64,000 nt of DNA from Strigamia acuminata (GCA_949358305.1 OX442315.1:16952427-17016426), one strand, 5' to 3'. Counted from the first letter of the stretch, positions 13,739 to 27,285 are shown. Made by a program: numbers and translations. The notes: generated from the sequence alone by a model not told the origin.

Positions 13739-14299
13739 CAGTTGAAACTCTTTATAACAATTCGCAAGAGATCAGAAAAATCAATTCGTTATAAGAAGAG
13801 TTAGCTAAAAAAAAATTAAATCTCATCATAAATAAAATTATTTATTCATAAACATGCAAGTTTCATGTTGATTTTATCCCAATTTTTTAAAATTGCTGAA
13901 AATTGTAGAACCGGACAAATTAAACTCATCTGCTACAATTGATGGCTTCTTGCCATTGTCAGAGGCATTAATAATGCTCAACTTATCCTGAATCAAAATT
14001 GTCTTTTGTTTGGCAGCCATTTTAAAACAGTAAATTTTTCATTTTCCTTTGGTTTCTAAATATTGGCATTGGATGTTGTGAAGTCCCAGTTTTGAAAATT
14101 AGTTATAACAAAGGCTCGTGGGTATTACAGTGTACATAAAAACTTGTTGTTTATAACGAATAATTCGTTATATTGAAATTCGTTATATCGAAAATATTTA
14201 ACATGGTGTTCTACGGCTGGCCAACCAAATCATTTTTAACAATTCGTTATATCAATAATTCATTAGTATATCGCGATTCGTCTTAAAGAGTTTCGACTG
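13739..14299 (-). mobile_element. Tigger/pogo-type (Tc1/mariner superfamily) DNA transposon, internally deleted
   Basis: 561-bp element flanked by TA (13737-13738 and 14300-14301), with ends CAGTTGAAACTCTTTATAAC and, at the right, AAAGAGTTTCGACTG. Subterminal ATAACGAATTCGTTATA-like motifs occur at both ends. It keeps the beginning of a transposase frame (separate entry) but is far too short for the rest. The same ends occur at 9576-9744. Confidence 0.85.
13874..14020 (-). pseudogene. Tigger/pogo transposase N-terminal remnant (CENP-B-type DNA-binding domain)
   Basis: A 48-codon frame starting MAAKQKTILIQDKLSIINAS and continuing with DNGKKPSIVADEFNLSGSTI. This is the first helix-turn-helix of the CENP-B/pogo transposase family (basic start, hydrophobic helix, IV.EF.L..ST turn). 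It stops at TAA 13876-13874, soon after FSNFKKLG, where an intact protein would continue for several hundred residues including a DDE catalytic domain. It lies inside the TA-flanked TIR element, so the element once encoded its own transposase. Recognition is from pattern only. Confidence 0.75.
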
Positions 14300-14523
14300 T
14301 ATTGCTTTTCACTTAATCCATGGAAGTAAGTACCGTATATACTCACATACAATGCAAAACATTTCTACCCCAAAACAACACCTTGAAGTGGGAAGTTCCA
14401 AATAGTATTGGGAACGCATTTCATAATACATTTTACAAAAGATATTACCGTATACAAACCAAAAAAAGTATTACAAAATACATTGCAATATAATTCCAAT
14501 CTATGTATTTTTGAACCATATGG

Positions 14524-15489
14524 ATCTTAAACAAAAGAAAAATGTCCAAACTTTGTTTTATTTACGAAATATATTTATCTAGTAGTACAGTAGTAATATC
14601 TTTTATTCTTATACAATAACAAACAAAAAAACTGAAGTATTAGGAGAAAAAAAGACGTACACAGCTGTGACCCCAAAGATTACAATGTGATCAATCACGT
14701 GACGTAGCTTGGACAGACCATAAAAGGACAAGTAAAAAGACGAGGAAGCTTTAGTGAAAAAGCAACGCGACACGATAGAGACAAATGACTGGAGCCATCA
14801 GCACGCACCAGTCACGTGGTTGTCACAAATAGAGCACTAAGTATTTTTACCAATGGACGGACAATCAGTCACTTCTAGTGGTCTAACCTCTGGAGTCTGA
14901 CGACCAAAGAATGGGAACGAAAAGAGCGTAATGGAAACCAGTGACATGCGACTAAGATCTTTTTCTCTTGTATGCCTTGAATTATTCAAACTCGCATCAC
15001 ATCTGCTTTGCCACAAACGTCATGCGATTGCAAAAACAGTCGGCAACATCCGTCTATACAGAATTTCTACACGATAGAACAAAGTAAAAGCTTCTTGAGG
15101 ATTAAACAACAAAAAAAAGAAAAAAAATTTTACAAGACAACTTTTGATTGGAGTTAGTGTACTTTAAAACAGTGAAACCAGTAAGAAAATTCCGTTGTAC
15201 ATCTGAAATTTTACAGAATAAGCTTTGTAAAGATCTTTGCTGTTCAACTGACTATTCCTTTTAGTCATACAGAGCCCGATTAAACCACTAGGCAGTCGAA
15301 ATCACAAAACACCCCTCACAAATTATCTTTACGATTAAGAGAGCTCGATTGTAATTTTCTTTCAATATCTAATCAATTTTATTTTGATCTGTTGTCGCTG
15401 AGCCCCTAAAAGGCTTGTAGTCCATAGGCCAATGCCTAATCTGCCTATTTGGTAATCCGGCACTGGAGTCATAAATTTGTGCAGGAATA
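14524..15489. other. No gene seen
   Basis: Moderately AT-rich, with two CACGTGAC/CACGTGG E-box-like sites (about 14697 and 14813). No repeat or coding signal recognised. Confidence 0.4.
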
Positions 15490-15901
15490 TACCGTATTAC
15501 CTCACATTAAGCAACATGCCGATGGGCATGGGTTTAGCAGATTTTTGCTACTTTATACAAATAAAGCGAAACATGCTGGTATAAGTGAAAAGCGAGTTTT
15601 TTTGTTTGTTTTTTAATTTAAAGAGCCCGGATGAATAATTATGTTGGTTTTTGTGTCTAAAATTTGAGTTTTCTTAATTTTCTGCAGATTGTTACTAAAA
15701 TCTAGGTAAATTTCTAAAAATTTAAACCAATTTCTTACATTTTGGAGATCTAAAAAGGATTTTGTGCTTGCTTTGGCTGAATTCTCATTCAGAAAAATTC
15801 GTACTCGCTTACACCTGCATGCTGTAAAATATGAGGTTTATCAGCATGCCGGTAAAACTCAAACTACACTGGCATGCGGCTTAATGTGAGGTAATATAGT
15901 A
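15490..15901. mobile_element. TIR MITE with ends TACCGTATTACCTCACATTAAGC-like
   Basis: About 412 bp. The left end TACCGTATTACCTCACATTA and the right end TAATGTGAGGTAATATAGTA are inverse with a few mismatches. Subterminal GCATGCCGGTAAAAC and TGCCGATGGGCATGGG motifs resemble the shorter element at 32393. The outermost TA may be the target duplication. Non-coding. Confidence 0.8.
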
Positions 15902-16173
15902 CAGTTCGTGCCCGGTATCTTGATGCTAAATTCGTACTGCACATCCCATTCTGCACAGACGATTTCCTAATACCAGTTGTTATTTAGCAGTATTAAACCT
16001 AATATTAGACTAAAATAAAGAAAATAATCAAGAATAAACTCATCATTTAAAGTAATTTACAGCGTAATAACAAAATATTTTATTTTCTCTGTGTGCAACA
16101 AGCTTGACAATCGTCACTTTAAATGTGATGCGCAGTTTGAATATAATAGCATCAAAATACCGAGCACGAACTG
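15902..16173. mobile_element. TA-flanked TIR MITE (CAGTTCGTGCCCGGTATC ends)
   Basis: About 272 bp. CAGTTCGTGCCCGGTATCTT and the inverse AAAATACCGAGCACGAACTG form the ends, with TA at 15900-15901 and 16174-16175. It abuts the previous element so closely that the two share one TA. Non-coding, Tc1/mariner-like by its target site. Confidence 0.82.
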
Positions 16174-19100
16174 TAGATGAAACCGTTAAGTTCCGGACAT
16201 TTTAGAAAATATTTTGAATTACTTTTAGAAATTGATTGAATTTAATTTACAGTTCCCCGTTATAATTTCATAGCTTGACTTTTTATAACCCACAAGTCCC
16301 CTCCTGCAAACTCTCCCATCAACACATGGTTAACCGTAATCCTTTATTCCAATATTCCAATATCTTTACTAACCAAATCGATTATTCATCTCTTGATTGG
16401 AGGTTATTTACGTGACCTGTGCGTCCAATATCTTGGTAATCCTATCCTTCCTCAGGTTGATATAACACCCTGTCACAAACATCTTTTAGAGAAAGAAGTC
16501 TGCCTGTTGTCCAGATTGATGGATAATAGAAATCGTCCGATAGAAATCCGGTCTGACATCATCTCAAGATAAGCCAGTTGTGCAGTTGGTCAAATAACCC
16601 GATTAAAATCCCTGCACAAATTTATGGCAGACCAGACCACCTTGCCGATAGGAATGACTCACCAAGCAGCAGCACTTGAATGATTACCTAATGTAGCCCT
16701 CGTGAGATTATAACTTCCATAGCAAGAACAAGTGCTACCTGCCTCCAACTGGATTATCTGTGGTTTTCCCAGCTTCTAATGCATCTTTAATCTTGACTAA
16801 ATTTTACAAGAATTTCTTAGGTATTAAGTAAATTTTTAAAAAAAAAGGATCATTAAAAAACCCTCAAGATTCTGCCTTTGAGTCATGATCATATTAAGTG
16901 AAAAATGCAAATACAAATTTTCCATATTGTACTCCATTTCAGTTCACCCACATACGTTGCAGTAGCAATTGAGTAATGGTGTTAAATCAAGTCAATAGAA
17001 TAAGTAATGTAATCAAATTACGTCCTAAAAATTACCAAACTCATAAACTATCCTTTCCACACATCACATTCAGTCATCTTCCATCTCAATTTATAAAACT
17101 TAAAGGTAGATGATTCATGTCACTGATGAATGATGGTATTCACGCAACCCAATCTCTCAAGTGTTTATATGAATAAGAAAATGTATAAAGCTTTCACTGT
17201 CTTTCACGTACAGCCCTTTTTGAAATGTATTACTCGAAAAGGCTGGTACCCAATTTAGCCGGTCTAATATTCAAACTTGAAAATCGTATTATTGTTGCAA
17301 ATCCCAATTGTCAAATTGTAAAAAGAACTGAGGAAAATAAAAAGCAGCCAAGGAAGAGAGAAAAGAATGAAGTCACGAGAACCTTATATATTCAATCACA
17401 AAGAAAATTGGAATGAGACTCTTGTCAGAAGAGCCCATGCCCTCCCCATTAGGATGGCCAACCTGAGAAGAATTTTTCCCAAAGGCCCACCTTCAATTGT
17501 GGCAATTTCTAGCACTGCTCCAAAATGATAATGATTCCCAAGCAACGATTCAATCCGGGGAAAAGACAGAAATGTAATATGGATAGACTTTCACTTCTAG
17601 GCACTGCACTCATTTGCTGCCAATTCACTCCCAACTCTCAAAACTTATCTTTTCAAATTACTTAATTGAACACACATTGACTACTGATGCAGATCGATAA
17701 ACCTTTTTTTCTCCCACTTCTTTAATCAATATCATAATTACCCTCAACAATAAACATTTTGCCAAACTTTGACAAAACACCTGTCAATTTCTTTCTCTTA
17801 TTTTTTTATTTAAAAAAAAAAAAAATTCAATTTAAACCAAATGTCCAAACACGACTATAAAAAGAAAAGAAGGAAAAAAAAAACAGCCATGTTTCTATTT
17901 ATTTCCCCCCTCGCCCAACCCCTCCTCCATTTTCTATCGGCACTACCAGGAGAAACCAATCTATGAATGTAATACTTTCAAAAGCAAACCTGCCCCTCAA
18001 CCGAGCGATGACAAGCGAAGAAAAATTTCAGTGAAGCTTCACGGCATTTCATTTTACAAAGAAACGGACGTGCTCTTGACACATCAAAGCCAAAAAGTCG
18101 TCCGTTTTACAAGCATGATTCTCTCAACCTACGTGAGTGAGCCAGGTGCGTGAGCCAACCCAGTAACAACTACTGACCCTCTCATTTCAATTAATTGATC
18201 AGCTGATTGTCATTCTTCCCTCCCTATACACCCCACATGTACCAGGAAGAAGTAAGCTCTTCAAATGTGCTTCCCTGTTCCTGCCAATGATACAGTGAAT
18301 TTTATTATTATTTTTTTTACAACTCACGCTAGGGCCCCCCCAAGAATATTTTCCTACATTATTTTGTCTGTGGATAAATTATGTACAATTTTGTGTCGCA
18401 TCGAGAAATTTTCTTTCCCGCAAAATGCATTAAATAATAGCTGAATTTAAATATAAAAACAAAAGAAATGCGTTTTTCCTGGCATCATTTTTTATAGATT
18501 GGTCTATGTCAACTATATATTTTGCAGGCTCTTTGCTTTGAATCAAGAAAAACATTTTTTTTTTTTAAAAATCTCTTTTTGGAATAAATTTTTCATACAG
18601 GGCCCATAAAACTTTTTAAAAAAATAATTTTAGATCGTTATTTTATCAATATATATAATCCGGTCGTATATTTTCGTGGAACCCCTCAACATTATTATAA
18701 ATTTAACTTGTTTTCTCAAAAATGTCAAAAAATTAAAATTTAATTATATCGATATTAACTTGGTACAAAGTCGATTCCTTCCAACGTTCCATGTCTCACC
18801 AACTTTTATATCAATAAATGAATTAATTTAAATGTAATTAAATAACTATTTAAAATTAAAACCGCAATATATTAAAATAAATCGTGCATGAGTACAAATT
18901 GCAGTTATAAACCGATAACATTCCAACCACGAATCCACGATATTTAAGATTTGTATCGGCAAAAGCTCAAGTAATCAGATTCTGCAAGGTGCACCGGTGT
19001 ACAATTGATTGTCCCGAGCCTCGTTCTCGGTTTCACCTACGATTTGTAAATATATAAGCTGCTACTTTTCAAAATAAAATTGCAAAGCATTAATAATCAA

Positions 19101-20710
19101 GATATTAATAATTAATAACGCACCATAAGCCTCATACAGTAACAGTACATCAAGAATCGAAATAAATAAAACATTTCCAATGGTTGCTAAGGGTAAGATC
19201 GCAGACCTATAATTGAAGATGAAAATCAACTTTCTTTTTCCATTAAAAAATTCAAATGAGGTCATTTTTTGCTCCTTTTGTAACGAGAAGCAGACCAGCC
19301 AAATCAATTTTTTAAAAAGTAACATGAATTAAACTCAAAACTCGGACACACAAATCAATTATAAACCGCGCTAACTAAACCCATTTAAATTTCAATTTTC
19401 AGAAAATAAACAAGCAGAAAACTGCAAAAATATTCAATGAACCACATGCGGTTAAAATAAAATAAGCGAAGCCAGCAGTTATACTCACGGAACCAGAATT
19501 TAGATGAAGCAGTAATTCGATCCACTTTTACTCGCGCTCAATCTCGACTCATTTCATCAGCTTTGTTCTAAGATGCGTTTTAATAGTACATTTAAAAAGT
19601 CCCTAATTTACAATAAACAACATATTAAACTCAAAATTTCTTCCTAAATTTACTACTCAATACTAAAACTTCAAAAATGCCGGTCGATTTAACCTGCTTT
19701 CACAAGCAACATGTAAACAACAAAACATCATATTCAACTGTAATTTCACGTTACAATACACCAATTATTGCCAACTATTGATTTGTTTGTTTCAGCCGTA
19801 ACACCACAATTTAAATAAAACCCGAAACCGTCTAAAAATATAATCATTCAATCCATTTACATTCAAAAAAAATAAAAATAGTATACTCACCACGAGCCTA
19901 TTTTTAAAATAATCAATTTAAGTACATTTATCAATATTAAATCTCGCCACAAATTGACAGGAGTCAAGCCAATGCTCTTCAATAATGGAAAACAAAATCA
20001 ATAAACTATCTTCACTCATCTCATATTGAAAATGCCATATTTTACAACAATATTATAACTACTGTCTAGTTTCCACCATCACCCATACAAATAAATAAAT
20101 AAATAAATAATAAAAGCGCTCTCTCTCGTGAAAACAACAACACAAAGTGTGGCAATGTATTTGTGTGTAACGACGAAATCTTCCCTTAAACGAGCAGCTC
20201 GGAATCCTTTAGGTCTTATGAGGCGCGACCGATATTGCTTTCTTAAACGTACGACCGTCCTTTTAGAGGTAAAGCGTAACAGACTCACGGGACATGGTAA
20301 GGGTAAAGGGAAGGATGGCTGTATAAGCGACTGTTTGTCTCTCACCCCAGTTTAATTTGGAAGACGAAATGACTTTGAGTTACGCCTTTGTTTATTCATT
20401 CGAGATCGAACGACTGGTTCGAAATGGCGCTCAAACGAGTGGGAGGTTCGCCGTGCAGAACTGGTCTAACACGATGATGGAAATAGCCACGCTTGCCTAA
20501 CGAACCTTAAACGACTTTAAAGGTTATAAAATTACTTGGTGGGAAATACCATTGGTAAAGGGAATCGCTTTTGGAATTTAAGTAGAAGAGAGGAGGGTGG
20601 TCGAGTGTAGCTACGTCTCATCCCATTTCCTTCTCTTGTTTCCCAAGCATTTTCTCAAACGATTCGAGAGTAAAAATAAAATAAAAGAAAAATATAAAAG
20701 AAAAAAAGAA
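16174..20710. other. No gene seen
   Basis: Mostly AT-rich, with a short (AAAT)n run at about 20090-20110 followed by a GC-balanced island (about 20128-20350) of unknown role. Confidence 0.4.
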
Positions 20711-20903
20711 TCACGACTTGCGAACATCGCAAATTGATATTGAAAAATTAGACAAACGTCGAAATAAAAAGTCAACATTTTACATTTAGACTTTATAAAT
20801 TAAAAATTAATTTTTTTATGGGAAATAATAATAATAAAAACATTTTTCACATTTTATTTAGACTTTTTTTTATTTATAATTTTGCGATGTTCGCAAGTCG
20901 TGA
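20711..20903. mobile_element. Palindromic-ended MITE (TCACGACTTGCGAACATCGC)
   Basis: 193 bp with 23-bp perfect inverted ends: TCACGACTTGCGAACATCGC plus AAA, and the inverse at 20881-20903. The interior is AT-rich and holds two similar ACATTTT...ATTTAGACTTT stretches. No target duplication or superfamily can be named. Confidence 0.78.
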
Positions 20904-23083
20904 AAAATTTCACAACCTAGACTGATTTAAAAAAAATAACAAACAAGTTTAAATGACTTTGTGACTGCATCCACAATTTCTTTTCTTTAAGAATTTCAAA
21001 TATTCAGCCGCTTAATTACCTGAAATAAAATGTTAAAACTAATTGTAAATCGAAACGTGCAGTATGCAATTACCTCGAAACTGCATCGTACCTGTGCCTT
21101 AAGGCATTTCTTTCCAAAATAATTCAATATTGGACCCATATATACCCGTTATTAGACGTGGGCACAGTGCAATTGTCGTTTCAGTGGCGGCTCTTAATTA
21201 ATTCAGCCCGTAGAACCCACCTGGCTGCTAAATCAATTATCAGTTGTAAATGCTTAACAATTGCCGGTACAGAATTGAATAAATTTCTTTCTTGAATTGC
21301 CACTACTTTAAATTCCAAGTGAAACTTTTCATTCAATTTACTAGGCACATTTAAACAAATTTAAATGATTATGACTAAAACTCAAAATTATTTGGCAACG
21401 TTAACTTCCCACCAAAACGATTAAAACCAACCTATCCGTATCCCAATACCGTTTAACCTATAAACAAATTCCTGGTTTCGGCGAGCATAATCGAGCAAAC
21501 AATAATACCGTAATTTCCCATCTATAAATGGAAGAAGAAAAAAAAGGTAGCAACAAATTATACACTTTACACCCACGCAACAATTTTCTCCCAATGCTTT
21601 CTCTCTCTCGCTCTCTTTTTAATACAAACCACGTGGTAGTAAATTGTAGAGTTTATACCCTTGTCAATTATAGGAGTAATCAAGTTGAAGAGCGCAAACA
21701 ACGAAGGATAAATTGGTACATTGCAAGAGACATTCTTCACAGAGGTAAAATTGCCCAACCCAAACTTGGCTAATCTATTAAAATGCGAGCAAATTATGAC
21801 GCACTAATTACACAGCGTGTTCCTTTTTATTTCCCCCCAGTTCCCCAAAACAAACGTGTCGTGTCAAAGCCATGTACCGAGCGCGCCGTCAACACACAGC
21901 CATTTTTTCCGCTCTTTTTATTTTATCGTTAATCTAACAACAAAATTCATATCATTTTTTTCCCTTTTCCCCTTCTCCTTTTTTTAGATTTATTTAACAA
22001 GAATCTCTTAGTCATGCCCACGATTTTCGAGTGATGAACGTGAAAGGTGTTTTTTTTCCTCGGCTCCCTATCGATTTTGATTGAAACCCGTCACTTCCCT
22101 GTTGGGTGGTTTAAATAAGGAGCAGAGCAAAACTTGTTCCATTTCCACTTGTCATGCATTTGTGACATAAATAAATTATGGCCTCTCGTGGAATTGCGCA
22201 ATGCAAATTAAACACTACCACGACGCCAATTTCAAACTCTGCACCGCAATTCCCAACAGCTCGCAACTTCAATTTCAGCCCACGTATAATCAACTAATTT
22301 CGCTAAGTCCCTTCTCTATATGCTTTCCCTAAGTCGCTCAATTGCGCAAAGTCCAAAGCTTCTTTCATCTTCAATCATTTAATTGCAATTTGCAAATACT
22401 CTCTTAAACAGGTGACCACTTTACATAAACAATCAATCTCGTTGCGTGCCTTTCGATTTTTGAATATTATCGGCTTCGTGCTACCACTAGTAGAGATTTT
22501 GATTACTGATTACAGATCCTGCAACCCTGATTGTGTAAAACTCCTCGGATGCGAGAAAAAAATCCAATTCCAACCATCTAATTAATGCTAAGTTATTCTA
22601 AGGTGTTTCTAAAGCCAAAAGCCACAAAGTAAATTAAATGTCCTTTTCTTTGCAATATTTGCCTAAAAATTGGCCCGAAAATGTCAAACTTTTACTCGCT
22701 TGATCCCATCACGTCACAAACTTTCCTAATATCATTATTTTATAAAAGCACCACATGTTTCAACGATTTAACATGATGATCTCATCATGTGCAGAATTTA
22801 AATTTAAAATTACATTAATGACTATTCTGCGATTGTTCTTCATCCCTCTCGAAAATGTTTTAAATATTATCAAATTAAAACGCCTTAACTAAGATTACAC
22901 AGACTAATTACAATTTATCCACTCAACTACCGAATCTATGATAATATTATTAATAATGAACGTTTTAATGACAAATAAAATACGCCGATGTTAGTACTCC
23001 AAAGGCCGTTCGACTGTTCCCGGTCATCTTCAGTGGAGTAATATTGTACGCTCTAAAAACGGTTAGGTTGGCTGAGAGACAAC
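20904..23083. other. No gene seen
   Basis: AT-rich. The dispersed repeat copy that receives the 23084 MITE begins near 23052. Confidence 0.4.
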
Positions 23084-23184
23084 TACCGTATATCTTCCAA
23101 TTGTCCGCGAACCTCCAATTGCGCGCAGGGAAAATATTATTTTTGCAAATTGCGCACGGGGGCACAATTGGAAGATATACGGTA
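23084..23184. mobile_element. 101-bp MITE with perfect 21-bp inverted ends
   Basis: TACCGTATATCTTCCAATTG plus T at the left and its exact inverse at the right. The centre has GCGCGCAGGG and TTGCGCACGGGG. Comparison with the related unfilled repeat at 11971 suggests a TA target duplication. Confidence 0.85.
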
Positions 23185-23558
23185 AACATCAAGTTAACGA
23201 CGACTTTAGGATTTTGTTGGCTGAACTAAATTTAGTTAAGTACGTTAAAATCAACAATTCTACTAAATTAATTAATTTTAGTGTGCATTTTTTAAACGCT
23301 AATTATTGTTTAATTATTATTTTATTTTAAAATAAAAAAAATGCGGAAAACCGCACATGTAACGAGCGTTATTCACATCGAACTAACCCCACGTTAAAAT
23401 GAAATCTTTTATTCAATAAAGCCAACACAGTTAAATGAACGCTGCCCCTTCGGTCCCATATTTCAAATCATTTCGCATGTACACTTCAAATTTTTCATTC
23501 AATCGATTTGCAAATGATTGAAGTTCCACCTTCTCTGCCAACATCTCGGACTTCTCGA

Positions 23559-23607
23559 CCAGCAGCCAGCAAGCCAGCAAGCCATCCAGCCAGCCAGCCA
23601 GCCAGCA
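23559..23607 (+). repeat. (CAGC)n microsatellite
   Basis: Runs of CCAGC with CAAG and CATC variants, ending CAGCCAGCCAGCCAGCAC. Confidence 0.8.
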
Positions 23608-26600
23608 CTATGGCCGTCATCTGGAGCCGGGCCAAATCATCTTTCATCAATTTCACTTCCCGGCCTAGAATCAGGTTCGCCAGATTAGATCTTGAAAAGG
23701 AACTTTGCAAAAATCCTCTTGTTACTAACACACTCCTTAGAGCCAAGAAAAATACTTGCACATTACTCGCTGACCCCAATCATCAAACTCATTCCTCTAA
23801 CAAACCTTTCTTCTTCTCTCTCCACGCCCCCCTTTGCAAGTCGCTAGGTGGCACACACACCACACACACGGTGACAGTCATCAGTAACTCAAAATGAAAT
23901 TGTTGATCCCCAGTGAGTCCTCCTCGTTTCTCTTAGCTCCGAGGCTTATTGGCTGCTCCTGGACACCTTCCGAAAAGGCGCTCTCCCTCCCCCGCTCTCC
24001 CCCAGCAAGCCTTCGCAGCATGGAAATTATTCTACAACTTGAAAAGTCATTTGAAGGAGATTAGTTTCCGATGTTCGTGGGCCCACAGCCTCGATGCCAA
24101 GTTATTAAAGTGCTGGAGGCTCCTGGCAACCTCCATAATGGGACTGCATCTTGAATTTTTTCGCGGCCCCCCTTTGATTCCGACCAAAGCGGAAGAGATG
24201 TGGAGGAAGGGGTTGGGTGCAGATAGCGAGGGGGAGGAGAAAAACGGGAGAAGCAAAAGCGGTGTGCAGTCTGCATAGAAGCGCTACCGCTGCGTTTGCC
24301 GCCATTAAATTGGAAAACTTCACCTGTTCAAAATGTGTGAGCAGGCGAACCATTCATGCGCGCATGATATCAATATCCCTTCATAAGTGCACCAACAGCG
24401 CATACTTAATAAATCAAAGTATTTCCAATGCGCGCACACACATTCCAAACTAGGCGTCTAGCAGAAGGAATAATAAGCAGACTCGAGTTTTCGGCAGCTG
24501 CCACCGTATCCACTTCCCAATTGAATTGCACCGTCCAAAAATCCATACACTTGTTTGCAAGAGCTCCCCCGAATAAAAATATATGAAGAAAAAAAAAAAG
24601 AAAGAAATATATAATAAAAATAAAAATAAACTCTTCCATTCAATGGTCGGGTGTAAATCGCATCTCCACAAAACGAGTACAAACACCACTTTTCACACAC
24701 TCGGCAGCGGCCATCTTGTTTTACGGCATCGACCACGCTCGTGCTGCAGCACTTGCTGTCTGTCAAAATGCCTGCTCATGACAGTTAGCACTCGCGGTGA
24801 TTTAAGGTCCTCTCTCCTTCTTGGCCTTGTGGAGTGGAATGGGTAGCAATCACAATCTTGGGATTGGGACGCCGCTATCAAAGAACTAGTGATTGATTGC
24901 ACATTACACTTTGCTAGCACTATACACAACCACTCCTAGTCTTCTACACATGCCTACGCTTACGCACATCTTTTCTTAGTGCTGTTTAAAAGGTTTAGCT
25001 CGTAATACACTCAAGAGGAAAAATCAATTTGCGGTAAGGAAATTCATCTCTCGATAGAAAATAATAGAATATCGATTTTTTTTCCTCCTTATTGACGGTA
25101 ATTTAATACATATTTATAAGTAGGAAAGATAAAAAAAAAAACAGCTTTCAAAGTGTAAAATGATATCGTGAGCTGGCAACAGGAAGAAAGCCTGAAGAGA
25201 GCGAGATTAAGTTGAGATTATCTGCAATTGATACACCAACATTTATTAAGCTTTCAATGGGAATGTGACGTGGAAAAAAAATGTTCCTGTGCGCACAGTG
25301 GGCCGCCCCAATTAAACAAAGAAAACCTCATGGACAAAGGCACACCATGTGCAATGGTTCTCAAAGGTCTAAGTAACCGATGTTAATAATTGCAATTTAT
25401 TATTATAGAACATAGATAATAAATAATGGTGCAATTTGGCGTGGTTTAACTTTTAGAAAATATTTAGCACTGCATTTCCAGTCGTATATATCTCCCCTGC
25501 AATCGTGAAAACCAGCCCACTTAATTTCCTTGACCACCAAGTGCCTTCAACCAACTAACTACAAATGACGGCAATAAAGGTCGCTGCCAGTAAATCTTTG
25601 GTTCCTATCGAAAATGTAGAATTTGATGTACCGTTTTTAATGTTGCTGCCAAAACGTCTAAACGTGAGAATAATTTCGAGTTGGTGGTTATAATAATTTA
25701 CACACGTACAAATAAGGTTAAAACAAAGTTACACAACAAATTTCACAACAACGTAACTAATCGCAAAGCAAAAATTTAAACTTCGTATCAGTTAACTGAA
25801 TGACTAAAAGTTCATTTAAAAAAAAGAAGAAGAAAAAAAACTTTATATTCTTCACACACTTACCATTGTGGCCCCAATTTCCTTCCTAACCAACTCTCAT
25901 CAGCGCGCCAAACACATAAAAAGAATAATTAACACTAATAAAGCAGTATCGATCGTTTCGCACAAAAATGTTTACTTTATAAATATTTTAATCTAATAAA
26001 CCCTTGAATAATAATAAATTCTCAATTTTCTTTCCGTCATTAATTTTGTACATTACCTGCAATAAAATTTTTTTTTTTAAAAACTTAACTTTATAAAAAG
26101 AAAAAAAGAAAAAAAGAAAAAAAAAATACTTTCAAGTTGTAGACCTCCAACCAACTCCCACTCCAACCATCATCAACGTGCTGTTTTATTAAATTCATTT
26201 TCAGCGCATGCGGAATAAGCCTCAGACTCTTTAAAATTCATCTAGCCCTTCACTTTTACCCGAATTTAAAGACAGCAAGAGCAAAATCCTCGTGAATTTT
26301 TCACCCACTTCATTCTAACCTGCACGGTAGGGTTGTCACGCAGAAAATTGTCTGCGCCACGAGGGCAGCAAGTGCTCGCTTGCCATTTGTCCGAGTTACC
26401 ACCGAGCATATTAATTGATCGGGTTCATTCCCCGACTGCAAATGCATTGCGTATCTACTGACCAACTCAATATTTCAACCCCCTCGCTGTTGAATTATAA
26501 ATGCACGAGTCCTGCGCCATATGTGCGCTCAACAAACTTCGCTCCCCCGAAAAGGATCACAAAAATAACTCCCAACTCACCATCTCCCGTCTCCCATCTC

Positions 26601-27285
26601 CCCCTTCCTCCTCGCCCCTCCTCTGCACTTCCCCCTTTTCCTATTTCAAATTCGCCGTATTATTCCATAATATTCTGACATTTCCTATTATTCCAAGATG
26701 GATGACAGGAAGCTAAGTCTTCTTGACTTTCATCTTTTCTTCACTCGGACCAATATTAAGCGCACAAATCTGCAACCGAGGGCGAAGCAGGTCAAGTAAA
26801 AATGAAATTAATTCACAACATTTTCAAGGTAATGAATGCATTAAGTTTTGTTAAATATTTCATTAATTTTGGCACAATTCCAAGTCCGTGTGACTCAGGC
26901 CATTTCCATCTTCTCCTAATTGTGACTCTCTCGCGCGCTCGCTCTCTCTTTCCTCTTAAATGATGCACAACTTTTTCTTCTTTTCTTCCCAGCTACTTCC
27001 AAGTCCCACACAATCGACTCCTGAGATTGCTTTCAATAAAACTAATAACTAGGTGCCAATTAAAAATAAAATATTAATATTTTTCAAAATGAAAATCCTC
27101 TCAAAGATTCTCAAGCAGCGAAATAATTTAATTGCATTTGACGTTGAACATTTATTCAAACGCAATCTGCAACTTATCCTAACTAATAAGAAAACTTTTC
27201 TCGATAACATTAACTAGATGATATCGTATTGTCATTTTTATTCCTTTATTCTTGGATCTGTTTCTCTTCCATATTGGAAATGCAG

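Larger units (their letters stand above)
13707..14523. mobile_element. Older TIR repeat interrupted by the Tigger element
   Basis: CCATATGGTTCAAAAATA at 13707 is the inverse of TATTTTTGAACCATATGG ending at 14523. The left arm is only about 30 bp before the Tigger TA target, while the right arm is about 220 bp and contains ACCGTATATACTCACATAC. The Tigger therefore appears to have landed inside an older palindromic-ended element. The older element's superfamily is not determined. Confidence 0.55.
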
